Below the pieces are notes generated by a model. It ran no database searches, had not been told where the DNA came from, and saw only the letters and a list, made by a program, of their open reading frames with translations. A program made the translations under genes and the position numbers. A stretch of 64,000 bases of DNA from Nocardia brasiliensis NBRC 14402 (lineage in GTDB: Bacteria > Actinomycetota > Actinomycetes > Mycobacteriales > Mycobacteriaceae), in assembly GCF_000308475.2 (NCBI RefSeq), contig NZ_BAFT02000032.1, positions 53,353-117,352 of the forward strand. Direction: 5' to 3'. Every line of letters begins with the position of its first letter. Within the stretch, counting starts at the first letter, position 1. Below are positions 35,083-44,487 of this stretch, piece by piece.

Positions 35083-35976
35083 ATGCCGTCAACTCTTGAT
35101 GCCGCGCGGGACAGCCTCGATGGACTGTCCGTCGGGGACGCGCTGGGTGCGCAGTTCTTCGTACCGGGCCGCTCCCTTTCCGAACTCCGCGCGGGCAAGC
35201 CGCCGAGCGGTCCGTGGCAATGGACCGACGACACCGAAATGGCGTGCTCGGTATACACCGAAATTCGCGAGCGCGGGCACATCGACCGGGATGCGCTGGC
35301 CGCGCTGTTCGCCGAACGGTGCGAACCATACCGGGGCTACAGCGGCGGCACAGTCGCTGTGCTGCACCGGATTCGGGACGGCGAGCCGTGGGCCGAGGTG
35401 GCGGGCGGGCTCTACGACGGGCGCGGATCCTGGGGCAACGGCGCCGCCATGCGGGTCGCGCCCCTCGGTGCGTACTTCGCGGGACAGCCGGAACGCGCGG
35501 CGGAGCAGGCCGCACTGTCGGCGGAGGTGACCCACCGGCATCCGGAAGCGATCGTCGGCGCCATGGTGGTCGCCGTAGCGGCGAGCCACGCGGCTGCCAC
35601 GCGCGGAAATTACTGCCCGCCAAGCGAATTACTGGACGCGATCGAGCCCTACCTGGTCCCGGGCCGGACTGCGGACGGTATCCACCGAGCACGAACGCTG
35701 CTGGGCCGATCAGCGGCGGAGGCAGCGTACGAACTCGGTAACGGCGCACAGGTGAGCGCCCAGGACACCGTGCCCTTCACCCTGTGGGCCGCCGCTTCCC
35801 ACCTCGACGACTACCCCGGCGCGATCACGGCCTGCATCGAGGCGGGCGGCGACGCCGACACCACCGCGGCAATCGTCGGCGGGATCGTCGCGGCACGCAC
35901 CGGCCCCGGTGGACTTACCCGTGGAATCCCTGAGCCCTGGCTCGCATCCCGCGAACCATTGCCTCTCTGGGTCTGA
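35083..35976 (+). CDS. ADP-ribosylglycohydrolase family protein
   Basis: The 297-residue product has the two magnesium motifs of the ARH/DraG fold: WTDDTEMA near residue 46 and GGDADTTAAIVGGI near residue 255. These hydrolyse ADP-ribose from proteins or other acceptors. GGAG lies 5 nt before ATG 35083, which is preferred to the longer frame. No ADP-ribosyltransferase is adjacent. The gene is convergent with gluconokinase across 180 nt that hold one copy of a 73-nt repeat. Confidence 0.87.
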   Translation: MPSTLDAARDSLDGLSVGDALGAQFFVPGRSLSELRAGKPPSGPWQWTDDTEMACSVYTEIRERGHIDRDALAALFAERCEPYRGYSGGTVAVLHRIRDGEPWAEVAGGLYDGRGSWGNGAAMRVAPLGAYFAGQPERAAEQAALSAEVTHRHPEAIVGAMVVAVAASHAAATRGNYCPPSELLDAIEPYLVPGRTADGIHRARTLLGRSAAEAAYELGNGAQVSAQDTVPFTLWAAASHLDDYPGAITACIEAGGDADTTAAIVGGIVAARTGPGGLTRGIPEPWLASREPLPLWV

Positions 35977-36060
35977 GCGTGTCGCCGCCTCGTCGAACTA
36001 GGCGCAACCTCGTACGCAGTAGACGCCGCGAGTGGCGCAGTGTGCTCGTGTATGGCGATC

Positions 36061-36133
36061 CCGCGCACATCCCGTCACCCCGCGCGCGTGTCAGTCGAGC
36101 GACACGCACGCGGCGTGCGAAATATCGCGCGGC
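36061..36133. repeat. 73-nt intergenic repeat, copy 1
   Basis: This copy matches 41035-41107 at 67 of 73 positions without gaps; all six differences are transitions. It has a hairpin, GCGTGTC (36086-36092) pairing with GACACGC (36101-36107), that extends outward after one C-A mismatch. It lies between two convergent genes. Confidence 0.9.
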
Positions 36134-36156
36134 AGCCAGCACAGGACAGCGCGGCC

Positions 36157-36678
36157 TCAGTGTGCCGCGTCACCGCGCAATGCCGCGGCGGCCGCACGGG
36201 CCAGTTCTGGGGCGGGGCGGGTTGCGTCGACCACGGTGCCGTACTCGTCGGCGCCGAGCGGCTCCAGCGCGGCGAGTTGGGAGTCGAGGAGGCTGGCGGG
36301 CATGAAATGTCCGCTGCGCTCGGTCATTCGGTGGGCGAGTTCCACGCGGGGGGCGGACAGGTGCAGGAAGAATGCGGTGGGGGCGGCGGTGCGGAGGCGG
36401 TCGCGGTAGGCGCGTTTCAGCGCCGAGCAGGTGATGACGCCGCCGCGGTCGACCTGCCCGGCCAGCCACGCCGCGACGGCGTCCAGCCACGGCGCCCGGT
36501 CCGCGTCGTCGAGCGGGATACCGGCCGCCATCTTGGCGACGTTCGCGGCGGGATGGAATTCGTCGCCTTCGGCGTAGGGCACGTCCAGGGTCGCGGCGAG
36601 TTCCCGCCCGACGGTCGATTTGCCGGAACCCGACACCCCCATCACCACCACGATCGGCAATCCGGGTCGTTGCGGCAC
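36157..36678 (-). CDS. gntK: gluconokinase
   Basis: The 173-residue kinase matches the short GntK/IdnK family: P-loop GVSGSGKST at 14-22, DEFHPAANVAKMAAGIPLDD substrate region, CSALKRAYRD and LDSQLAALEPL. It phosphorylates D-gluconate to 6-phosphogluconate for the pentose phosphate route. It is alone here; gluconate permease or dehydrogenase genes are not adjacent. The length equals that of characterised family members. Confidence 0.92.
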   Translation of the reverse strand: MPQRPGLPIVVVMGVSGSGKSTVGRELAATLDVPYAEGDEFHPAANVAKMAAGIPLDDADRAPWLDAVAAWLAGQVDRGGVITCSALKRAYRDRLRTAAPTAFFLHLSAPRVELAHRMTERSGHFMPASLLDSQLAALEPLGADEYGTVVDATRPAPELARAAAAALRGDAAH

Positions 36679-36764
36679 ATCGGCTCCTCAGCGTCGAGTC
36701 CGCCGCCGTCGGCGCCGGAAATCCAGGCTCCGAGCCTACCGTGACCGCGGCGGCGGACCGCGCT

Positions 36765-37238
36765 TCACGGGTTGGCGGATTTGATGATCAGCACGTCGGA
36801 GTGCGCCCGGCGGGCGATCTCGGCGGGGAAGGCCCGCAGGAAACGTCCGAACGGCGAGGCGAAGTCGCCGCTGCCGACGACGATCAGGTCCGCGCTGACG
36901 TGGTTGGCGATCGAGAGCAGCGCCTCGGCCGGGCCGCCACGCACCGCGTACTGGACCGCCGGTTCACTGCCCTGGTCGTCGACGTGCGCGGCGGCGTCCT
37001 TCAGCAGTTCGTCGACGGCCGCGGCGGGCAGCACGCTGTAGCTGTCGGAGTCGAGCAGGTCGTTGATCATGGCCCGCTCGGTCGGCGGGAGTTCCGGGTA
37101 GGCGCAGGTCACCGTCAGGGTGGCGTGCGCGTCCCTGGCTAATCGGGCGGCGGTCTCCACGGTGCGTAAGGATCGTGGCGTGCCGTCGATGCCGACGATG
37201 ATGGAACGGTAACTCGGGATCGAAGCGTATTCGGACAC
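36765..37238 (-). CDS. universal stress protein (UspA family)
   Basis: The 157-residue product is one USP domain. It begins with SIIVGIDGTPRSLRTVETAARLA and ends with VVGSGDFASPFGRFLRAFPAEIARRAHSDVLII. The ATP-binding GxxG-x9-GS motif is altered (GSGDFASPFG), so nucleotide binding is uncertain. GTG 37238 has GAGGAG 5 nt upstream. It is 19 bp after the ABC exporter permease gene on the same strand and may be cotranscribed. Confidence 0.85.
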   Translation of the reverse strand: MSEYASIPSYRSIIVGIDGTPRSLRTVETAARLARDAHATLTVTCAYPELPPTERAMINDLLDSDSYSVLPAAAVDELLKDAAAHVDDQGSEPAVQYAVRGGPAEALLSIANHVSADLIVVGSGDFASPFGRFLRAFPAEIARRAHSDVLIIKSANP

Positions 37239-37257
37239 AACTGCTCCTCTGACGGGA

Positions 37258-38832
37258 TCAATCGAGATCCCTGCGGACGAAACCGGCAGCGCCGAGCAGC
37301 GCGAGCAGCGCACCGGCGGCTGTCAGCGCCAGCGACGATCGCGCATCGATCGACACTCCGGGAAGGTGCGAAACATGGTTGAACACAGAAACATTCATGG
37401 TTGACGCGGACAGCTTCATGGACGGACCGAGGATGGAGACCACCGCCGATTCGGCCAGCACCACCCAGGCGAGCCAGGTGATACGCGGCAGGATCCCGAC
37501 GAGAAACACGCCGAGTCCGGCCAGGAAAACACAGGCGGGCAGTTGCGCGAGCGCGGCGCCGAGCAACCGGGACACCTGTCCCGGATCACCGGTCCGCAGC
37601 GCGTGCGCGGTCCCGAGGCCCAGTCCGGTCACCACGAGCAGCAGCACCGCGGAACCCAGTGCATAGGCCAGATGCGTTGCGACGAAACGCCATTTCGGCA
37701 ACGTGCCGGACAGCAGCAGGTCCGCGCGGCCCGCGAGCTCTTCGCTGCGGATCTGGAGCACGCCGACGACGGTCGATCCGGTGATCGCGAGGGTGAGCAG
37801 CAGCGTCGACATGGCGAGGAAGCCGTCGACGACGTCGACGTTGAATCCGGCGAGCAGGTTCAGCATGCCCTGCGTGCCCTGTGCCACCTCGCCGGCATCG
37901 TGCGCGGCCGCCCCGAAACCGAGACCGAGACCGAACAGCGCCGCGACCCACATGGCCAGCCCGGCGCGCTGGGCCCGCACCACCATGCCGAGCGCGGTGC
38001 GGGTCAGCGGACCGGCCGCGGGCGCCCCGGGCGGCGCCCGGAACAGTCCGGCGTCGTAGTCACGGATCTGCTCGATCCGGATCGCCAGCAGGAACAACGC
38101 ACCGGAAACCAACGCGCACAACAGGATCGGCCACAGCTGCACCTGACCGAACGGGTGGATGAACTGCGCCCAGCCCAGCGGAGACAGCAGCCGCAGCGCA
38201 TCGGAGTCGACGGTGTCGCCGAGTGCGCGCAGCCCATAGGCCAGCCCCAGCACACCGCAGGCGATACCGTACGCACCGCGGGCGTGCTCGGTCAGCTGGG
38301 CGGCGAGTAGCGCGATCGCCGCGAAAACGATGCCGACACAGGCGAAAGCGACGCCGAACGCGACCGCTCCCCGGCTCTCGGCCCCACCCGCGATCAACGC
38401 GAGTGCGGAGCCGACGCCGACGATCAGGTTCGTGAGGACGGAAACAATCAGCACCGCAACGGAATTGGCGTGCGCACCGAATCGCCCCGCGCGCAGCAAC
38501 TCCAGCCGCCCCAGCGCCTCCTGCGCCCGGGTATTGCGCACGACCACAATGATGTTGACCAGCGCGACGGCGATCGACACGTACCAGCCGACCTCGAAAG
38601 CCGCGATGCCGCCCAACGTGTTCAAGGCGGTCGGCGGACCCTGCAACGCCTGCTGCGAGGTGAGCGTGTTCGCGATCGAAGCGTAGGTCGCGCGCTCCAG
38701 GACCGTGGGATACATCTTGTCGAGCCCGCGCACGCCCGCGTACATGCAGCCGATCACGGCGATCATCGCGGCGATCAGCCCGCGATAGTTCAGTCGTAGG
38801 TTCAGTCGCATCGCGACGGTCAGGTTCGTCAT
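37258..38832 (-). CDS. ABC exporter permease, TnrB3 (polyketide antibiotic export) type
   Basis: The 524-residue membrane protein has about 12 hydrophobic segments in two halves, as in the TnrB3-type exporter permeases linked to tetronasin and other polyketide antibiotic export. The N-terminal half contains the [21 protein letters not shown] motif and the second half the matching [22 protein letters not shown] 38832 overlaps the ATPase stop as ATGA. Its substrate is unknown; a self-protection role is possible but no biosynthetic genes adjoin it. Confidence 0.85.
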   Translation of the reverse strand: MTNLTVAMRLNLRLNYRGLIAAMIAVIGCMYAGVRGLDKMYPTVLERATYASIANTLTSQQALQGPPTALNTLGGIAAFEVGWYVSIAVALVNIIVVVRNTRAQEALGRLELLRAGRFGAHANSVAVLIVSVLTNLIVGVGSALALIAGGAESRGAVAFGVAFACVGIVFAAIALLAAQLTEHARGAYGIACGVLGLAYGLRALGDTVDSDALRLLSPLGWAQFIHPFGQVQLWPILLCALVSGALFLLAIRIEQIRDYDAGLFRAPPGAPAAGPLTRTALGMVVRAQRAGLAMWVAALFGLGLGFGAAAHDAGEVAQGTQGMLNLLAGFNVDVVDGFLAMSTLLLTLAITGSTVVGVLQIRSEELAGRADLLLSGTLPKWRFVATHLAYALGSAVLLLVVTGLGLGTAHALRTGDPGQVSRLLGAALAQLPACVFLAGLGVFLVGILPRITWLAWVVLAESAVVSILGPSMKLSASTMNVSVFNHVSHLPGVSIDARSSLALTAAGALLALLGAAGFVRRDLD

Positions 38833-39566
38833 TTCGCCGACCCCGCCTGCGCGGCACCGTAGTGGCGCAGGAACAGATCTGCCAATTCCACTGCCTGCGT
38901 ACCGGATTCGGCGCGCAGCTCGGCCATGCCCACGGACTGCACCGTCATTCCACTGCGAATGATCGTCACCCGGGAGCAGAGCTTCTCGACCTCGCCGAGG
39001 ATATGACTGGACAGCAGCACCGTTTTCCCGCTGTCGCGCGCCTCCTCGATGCAGTGGCTGAACTGCTGTTCCATCAGCGGATCCAGGCCGCTGGTCGGTT
39101 CGTCGAGAATGAACAGTTCGACGTCGGCGGCGAACGCCGCGATCAACGCGACCTTCTGCCGGTTGCCTTTCGAATACGTCGAACAGCGCCGGCTCGGGTC
39201 GAGTTCGAACCGCTCGATCAGCGCGGCCCGGCGTGCGGGGTCGATACCGCCGCGCAGCCTGCCGAGGATGTCGATCACCTCGCCACCGGTCAGGGACGGC
39301 CACAGATTGAGATCGCCGGGCACATAAGCGAGCCGGGCGTGGATCGCCATCGCGTCCGCACGCGGGTCCAGGCCGAAGACCTTCGCCTCGCCGGCGTCGT
39401 GCCGGAGCAGGCCGAGCAGCGTGCGGATGGTCGTCGTCTTGCCGGCGCCGTTCGGGCCGAGGAAGCCGTGTACCTCGCCCTCGGTCACTTCCAGATCGAG
39501 CCCCCGCAGCGCGGCCACTTTCCCATACCGCTTCACCAGCGACCGGACGTCGATAACTGCCGACAT
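38829..39566 (-). CDS. ABC exporter ATPase, partner of TnrB3-type permease
   Basis: The 245-residue ATPase has Walker [10 protein letters not shown] near residue 38, the Q-loop replaced by the VPGDLNLWP region, signature YSKGNRQKV in place of LSGGQ, Walker [14 protein letters not shown] and switch SSH. The YSKGNRQK signature is usual in this exporter class. GGGAGG lies 5 nt before the ATG. It heads the ATPase-permease operon and is divergent from an AraC gene. Confidence 0.88.
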   Translation of the reverse strand: MSAVIDVRSLVKRYGKVAALRGLDLEVTEGEVHGFLGPNGAGKTTTIRTLLGLLRHDAGEAKVFGLDPRADAMAIHARLAYVPGDLNLWPSLTGGEVIDILGRLRGGIDPARRAALIERFELDPSRRCSTYSKGNRQKVALIAAFAADVELFILDEPTSGLDPLMEQQFSHCIEEARDSGKTVLLSSHILGEVEKLCSRVTIIRSGMTVQSVGMAELRAESGTQAVELADLFLRHYGAAQAGSAK

Positions 39567-39704
39567 CGCAACCTCCCTCACTCGATAGCCCGTGCTACGG
39601 GTCGAGTGTGCGCGGGTCAGGGGTGGTGGCGCTTGCACAGATCGGCAGATCCGGAAAGATCTTGCGGGCCGCTGCCGTAACCGCGGAGGTCATCGACGCG
39701 GCAG

Positions 39705-39723
39705 GTGGATCAGGCTAACCTAA
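39705..39723. promoter_or_regulatory. IdeR-type iron box at start of AraC regulator
   Basis: GTGGATCAGGCTAACCTAA has 15 of 19 consensus matches, with the right half perfect. It ends 4 nt before the ATG; TAACCT inside it is placed as a -10 for a leaderless transcript. Confidence 0.65.
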
Positions 39724-39727
39724 CTCC

Positions 39728-40489
39728 ATGGAGACTACGTGGGCGGGCACGTGGAGCATTGCCCCCGACCGGCTCGTTCTCGCCGGTCGGTTCGGCTCGA
39801 CCAGTGAACACCACCACCCGGCCGTGCAGATCACCCTCGCGGTGCACGGGGAGCTGATCGCCACGGGCGCGGGTGAAAAGGTGCGCTGCCGCGGCGTCAT
39901 CGTGCCCAGCGGCGTGTCCCATGCCCTGCAATCCGGCAGCGCCGATACCCGGGTGCTGTCGATCTATCTGCATCCGGCGAGCCGGGATGCCCGCGAGATC
40001 GCCGCCCGCGTGCCCAACGGCACCGGGCCGCGCGATTGGGCCGCCGCCGCGGCACCGCTGACCTCCGTGGATGTCGACGGCTGTGCGGACTTGGAGGCGG
40101 CCGCGGAACGGCTTCTCAGCGCCGTTCGCGGCGAACCGATCGCCACCGACGGCGTGCACCCGAAACTGCGGGACGCCCTGGACCTGCTGACCGTGCTGAT
40201 GCCGCGCAAACTGTATCTGCGCGACCTGGCGGCGGCGGTATCGATCTCGCAGCGCAGCCTCGGTCAGCTCTTCGTGAACGAGACCGGCGTGAACTTCCCC
40301 GGTGTAGTGCGTTGGGCGCGACTGCAATATGCGCTGATCGAGACGCTGGCCGGGCGCAACATCACCGACGCCGCGCACAGCGCCGGATTCTCCGACAGCG
40401 CGCACGCGACCCGGGTGTGCCGCGAGATGACGGGCGTGCCGCCGAGCGTGCTGCTGCGTGCCGTACATTCCGGACCCGAACCGCACTAG
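39728..40489 (+). CDS. AraC family regulator, probably iron-controlled
   Basis: The 253-residue protein has an N-terminal cupin-like sensor half (residues ~1-130) and a C-terminal AraC DNA-binding domain with two helix-turn-helix units (LRDLAAAVSISQRSLGQLF and ITDAAHSAGFSDSAHATRVCREMTG). The start codon overlaps an IdeR-like box region and no ribosome site is seen. AraC-type regulators under IdeR control often activate siderophore genes when iron is low, which is the suggested job here. The regulated genes are not evident in the window. Confidence 0.85.
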   Translation: METTWAGTWSIAPDRLVLAGRFGSTSEHHHPAVQITLAVHGELIATGAGEKVRCRGVIVPSGVSHALQSGSADTRVLSIYLHPASRDAREIAARVPNGTGPRDWAAAAAPLTSVDVDGCADLEAAAERLLSAVRGEPIATDGVHPKLRDALDLLTVLMPRKLYLRDLAAAVSISQRSLGQLFVNETGVNFPGVVRWARLQYALIETLAGRNITDAAHSAGFSDSAHATRVCREMTGVPPSVLLRAVHSGPEPH

Positions 40490-40559
40490 CGCGAAAACGG
40501 CCCGGCGGCTTGCGGATTCGTACAAGCGAGCACGGCATCGACCGTGGCACGATCGCGGT

Positions 40560-40985
40560 ATGGCAGCGCAACTGACGCCGGAGACCACCGAGGACGAGTT
40601 CAAAGAGTTCGTGCGCGACTCCAGCGACGCCGATCTCGCGGCGTTGATGAACGATCAGGAGCTGCGCCCGCAGATCGTGGCGCGCATCTTCGAAATCTGG
40701 TGTGCCGCAGTGCTCGAGCCGAAAACCAAGAAGACCGACGCGACGATCCACTGGCAGATCGGCGACGAGCCCGACCGGTGGACCATGCACGTCTACCGCG
40801 GCACCTGCACCGCGACCCCCGGCCCGGCCGACACACGCGCCGACGTCACCTTCACCCTCGGCGACGTCGCGTTCCTGCGCCTGGTCGCCCGCGAGGTCAG
40901 CGGCGTCCGACTACTTGCCACCGGCAAACTCCGTCTCGAGGGCAACATGCTCACCGCCATGCGCATCGACAGCTGGTTCGACTAG
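40560..40985 (+). CDS. SCP2 sterol-carrier-like domain protein
   Basis: The 141-residue product looks like a stand-alone SCP2-type lipid-binding domain: an N-terminal helical segment, the ATIHWQIGDEPDRWTMHVYRG strands, DVTFTLGDVAFLRLVAREVSG, and the closing GKLRLEGNMLTAM motif that is characteristic of the family. Proteins like this bind sterols or fatty acyl groups. The ATG at 40560 suits the domain. It is convergent with the big fused biosynthetic gene; copy 2 of the 73-nt repeat lies between. Confidence 0.8.
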   Translation: MAAQLTPETTEDEFKEFVRDSSDADLAALMNDQELRPQIVARIFEIWCAAVLEPKTKKTDATIHWQIGDEPDRWTMHVYRGTCTATPGPADTRADVTFTLGDVAFLRLVAREVSGVRLLATGKLRLEGNMLTAMRIDSWFD

Positions 40986-41034
40986 CGCTGCCTCGACGTC
41001 GAGGACAGCCGCCCTGACCAGGGCGAGGCACCCG

Positions 41035-41107
41035 CCGCGCACATCCCGTCGTCCCGCGCGCGTGTCAGTCGAGCAACACGCGCGCGGCGTACGAAACATC
41101 GCGCGGC
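41035..41107. repeat. 73-nt intergenic repeat, copy 2
   Basis: This is the partner of 36061-36133, again in a gap between convergent genes. In this copy the C-A mismatch of the first hairpin is a C-G pair, while the pair next to the loop is lost. Confidence 0.9.
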
Positions 41108-41135
41108 GGCGACGGGTCCGCGGCGCCGCCACCGT

Positions 41136-44100
41136 TCACAATCTGTTGAGCACTCGGTCTACGAAGGCGGTGGCGGCACCGAGATAGGTTTCGGGGCGGA
41201 GCAATTCGGTGATCTCCCGCTCGGACAGGTGGGTGCGGACCGCGGAGTCCTCCGCCAGCACATCGCTGAACGAACGGCCACTCTGCTGGGCTTCGAAAGC
41301 AGCCACTTGCAAGACCTTCTTCGCGGCGTCCTTGCCGAGCAGTGGGGCGAGGCGCAAGGCGAGGCGTTCGGCGAGCACCTGCCCCTGGGTGGCGGCGAGG
41401 TTCGATTTCATCCGCGCGGCGTCCGCGGTAAGTCCCTCGGCCAGTTCCACGGCGGTGTGCGCGGACCCGCCGACCAGCAGCAGACATTCGCGCAGCGGCT
41501 GCCACTCCGCGTGCCATGCCCCCGCCGGTCGTTCGTCTTCGGCGAGCATCGCACCGAGCAGAATCGACGCGAGTGCGGGCACCTGTACTGCCGCGGAGCG
41601 GATGAGTGTGGCCAGCACCGGGTTTCGCTTCTGCGGCATGGCGGAGGATTCGCCCCGGCCTGCCGCGGCCGGCTCGAACACCTCGGCGATCTCGGTGCGG
41701 GACTGGGTGATCACGTCGACCGCGAACTTGCCGAGGGCACCGGAGGTGACGGCCATCGCCATCGCCAGATCCGCGATCGGCGTGCGCACCGTCTGCCACG
41801 GCACCGGGGCGGCGGTCAAGGCGAGTTCCGTGGCGAACTCGGTGGTCAATTTCTCGTAGATCTCCGTGGGCGCGGCCACGGCCAGGTCCGAGTCACTGAT
41901 CCGGGCGCATTCGACATACGAGGCGTACGTTCCGGCCGCTCCACCGAGTTGCACCGGCAGGCCCGAGGACGCGACCTGGCTCAGCCGATCCCGCGCATCG
42001 AGCAGGCCGTGCATCCACACCGCCACCTTCGCGCCGAACGTGGTGGGCACGGCGTGCATTCCCAGGGTTCGGCCCGCGATCGGGGTGTCTCGATGCGCTC
42101 GGGCCAGCCGGGCCAGCGCGTCGATGACGCCGTTCAGGTCATCGATGATGGCCGCGACGGCCCGCGCGGCGATCAGCATGGTCGCGGTGTCCAGGATGTC
42201 CTGGCTGGTCGAGCCACGGTGTACGTAGTCCGCCGCCGCCGGGTCGACGGCGGCGACCGCACGGTGCAGTTCGGCGACGAAGGCGACCACGGGATTCGCC
42301 GCGTCGCGCGCGGCCTGCGCGAGCGCGTCCGCGTCGAAGCGATACGTCCGTACAGCCCGCGCGATGCCCTGTGCCGCCGACGCCGGGACGATGCCCAGCC
42401 GCGCTTGCGCCCGGACCAGCGCCAGCTCGACGTCGACCATGGCGGCTATCCAGGCGTCGTCGCTCACCAGTCGCCGCATCGGCACGCCGGCACGCACCGG
42501 CGCCAGTAATCCATTGTCGTGCACGGTGATACACGTCCTTTCAGCCGAGCGACAGTGTCGTGTGCGGCCATCGATGGCCAGTGCGGCGCGGGCGATCCGG
42601 TCGGCATCGGACAGGGTCACCGAGTTCACCTGCGGCCGCGGTCCGGCGGCGGTCACCCACCGCACCGATTCGGTCGGCACGCCGAGGGCATAGCGCCGCG
42701 GGTGCGCGTGCCCGGCCGCCGAGCGCACGGCGTGCGACGCGGCCGCCACCTCGAGTCCGCCGGTCGGATAGCGGCCGCCGTCTGGGTCGCACAGGGTGTA
42801 GCTGCGCACCTCGCCGCGGCGCAACAGGTTGCGCAGCAACGGGTCCGCGGTGTTGCGCAGATCCGGATCGGGCAGCCTGGCATCGATCAGCAGGCCCGCG
42901 GTGGTCCGCGAGGACGCCACCCGGGGCGAGTCCGCGACGAATCGACGCGACCGCTCATCGACGCGGACCCGGGTGCCCGGTCCGACGATGCGGACGACCT
43001 CCGCCCGGATCAAGGCTGCCAGCTCTGCGATTCGGCTGGCGGGTGGCCCGATCGACAGAAAAGCGTTCAGCGGCGTGTACCAGCGGTCCAGGTCGTCCCG
43101 ATACGAACCGCCCGCGATACCGCCGTGGTCGACGATCAGCCGCACCTCGTTGCGGATGTCGCGCAGCACATCCAGCGCGGCCGGGACCGGCCCGGACACG
43201 TTGCCCTGCCGCGCATCACCCGCATCTCGCTCCAGGTAATCGCTCAGCCAATACCGGAACTCGGCCGGGGAACCGAAACAACGCCCGCGGGTCGGGTCGG
43301 CGACCGCGGCCCAATCCCACCGCTCCCGCAGATCGATCCCGAGACCGTCGAGGATCGCGACGGCCGCGGGTTCGGTCGCCGCGTGCAGGAAGCGCGCCCG
43401 GAACCGGCGGAGTTCACGGGGACTGACCCGATCCGCGATCAGCGCCGAGTAATAGACCGACTCCACTTCGCGGGCCACCAGCGGCCACACGTCGCGCCGG
43501 AACGATACATCGCCGAATCGCTTGGCCCGCTTGCGCAATTCGCCGATGCGCGACAGGTCGAGCAGCACCGGCTCGTGCCTGCCCTCGACCCCTTTCTGGT
43601 TGGCGCCCCTGGCCCGGTGTGGCACACCGCGCCTGCTGCCCGCGATGATCACCGGTTCGGCGCCCGACGGCAGGTATTCGAGCCTGCCGTCCACCGGTCC
43701 GAACGATCCGCCGCGGCCGGCAGTGAACAACGCCACGTAGTCGAAAAAGGTCAGGCCGAGACCGCGGATGAAGACCGGTTCGCCAGCCGGGACTTCGGCG
43801 GTATCGACATCGGCGGCGTTGGCGGGCGGCACATACGTCAAGCCGAGACGCCGCGCCGCGCGGGCCGGCGAGCCGGCATCGCTGTCCGCACCGATCAAGG
43901 CGAGATGGCCTTGCGTCAGCACGACCGCGTCCAGGTCGCGGACGCGCGCGCCGGTACTGAGCTCGACCTCTTGCAAGCCCGAGGGCTGATCGCGGACATC
44001 GAGCACGGTGGCCGTGATCTCGTCGGCGCGCACCCTGTTCGAGTGCACGTCCCTGATGTGCTCGTAGGCCCAGCGCAGATAGTGGCCGTACAGCGCCCTG

Positions 44101-44483
44101 GTGGGATAGGTGTCCGGGCCCAATGCACGCGCCTCGGCGTACATCGAGTCCGGCAGTTCCGCGAAATTGCCCAGTTTGGCGAGAAAGCTCGCCCATTCGT
44201 ACAGGCTCGGCCCCTCGTCCACCGGTCCGTCCATCTCCACCGTGTCGTCGGTGAAGATGGTGACCTGTGCCGCCACCGTATTCATCAGCAGGTGCGGCGA
44301 TTGATCGGTGCGCCAGACCGCCCCGGTGCCCACCCTGGTCGAGTCGATGAGAAACACTTCCACGCCGACCGGATACGCGTCGCTGCCCGCGTTCGCGCAG
44401 ATACGCTCGAAGACGCTCAACCCGCGCGGGCCGACCCCGACGATCGCGATCCGGAGCGCGGCTGCTGTCGCAGTGCCCGCCAT
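41136..44483 (-). CDS. CreE-CreD fusion: aspartate N-monooxygenase joined to nitrosuccinate lyase (candidate)
   Basis: The 1115-residue product joins two enzymes. Residues 1 to ~650 are an FAD/NAD(P)-binding protein with IVGVGPRGLSVFERI (Gly16-x-Gly18-Pro-Arg-Gly21) at the start, of the type seen in CreE/FzmM. Residues 654-1115 are a lyase of the aspartase/fumarase superfamily: the signature GESSAMPQKRNP at 944-955 has the catalytic Ser loop and Lys/Asn, and RGSTSQDILDT lies upstream. In the cremeomycin and fosfazinomycin pathways, CreE/FzmM oxidises aspartate to nitrosuccinate and CreD/FzmL splits it to fumarate and nitrous acid. That pairing is the reason for the call; family rank alone would also allow a PcaB- or PurB-like lyase. 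The junction holds a TGA out of frame, AAAGGA (42536-42541) and GTG (42524), as in two adjacent genes. It starts 4 bp after the flavin monooxygenase gene. Confidence 0.72.
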   Translation of the reverse strand: MAGTATAAALRIAIVGVGPRGLSVFERICANAGSDAYPVGVEVFLIDSTRVGTGAVWRTDQSPHLLMNTVAAQVTIFTDDTVEMDGPVDEGPSLYEWASFLAKLGNFAELPDSMYAEARALGPDTYPTRALYGHYLRWAYEHIRDVHSNRVRADEITATVLDVRDQPSGLQEVELSTGARVRDLDAVVLTQGHLALIGADSDAGSPARAARRLGLTYVPPANAADVDTAEVPAGEPVFIRGLGLTFFDYVALFTAGRGGSFGPVDGRLEYLPSGAEPVIIAGSRRGVPHRARGANQKGVEGRHEPVLLDLSRIGELRKRAKRFGDVSFRRDVWPLVAREVESVYYSALIADRVSPRELRRFRARFLHAATEPAAVAILDGLGIDLRERWDWAAVADPTRGRCFGSPAEFRYWLSDYLERDAGDARQGNVSGPVPAALDVLRDIRNEVRLIVDHGGIAGGSYRDDLDRWYTPLNAFLSIGPPASRIAELAALIRAEVVRIVGPGTRVRVDERSRRFVADSPRVASSRTTAGLLIDARLPDPDLRNTADPLLRNLLRRGEVRSYTLCDPDGGRYPTGGLEVAAASHAVRSAAGHAHPRRYALGVPTESVRWVTAAGPRPQVNSVTLSDADRIARAALAIDGRTRHCRSAERTCITVHDNGLLAPVRAGVPMRRLVSDDAWIAAMVDVELALVRAQARLGIVPASAAQGIARAVRTYRFDADALAQAARDAANPVVAFVAELHRAVAAVDPAAADYVHRGSTSQDILDTATMLIAARAVAAIIDDLNGVIDALARLARAHRDTPIAGRTLGMHAVPTTFGAKVAVWMHGLLDARDRLSQVASSGLPVQLGGAAGTYASYVECARISDSDLAVAAPTEIYEKLTTEFATELALTAAPVPWQTVRTPIADLAMAMAVTSGALGKFAVDVITQSRTEIAEVFEPAAAGRGESSAMPQKRNPVLATLIRSAAVQVPALASILLGAMLAEDERPAGAWHAEWQPLRECLLLVGGSAHTAVELAEGLTADAARMKSNLAATQGQVLAERLALRLAPLLGKDAAKKVLQVAAFEAQQSGRSFSDVLAEDSAVRTHLSEREITELLRPETYLGAATAFVDRVLNRL

Positions 44484-44487
44484 CGCG

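Noticed and set aside
38833..39303. N-terminal extension of the TnrB3-type permease to 681 residues
   Set aside because: The extra part overlaps the ATPase gene entirely; the ATGA overlap at 38829-38832 gives the start.
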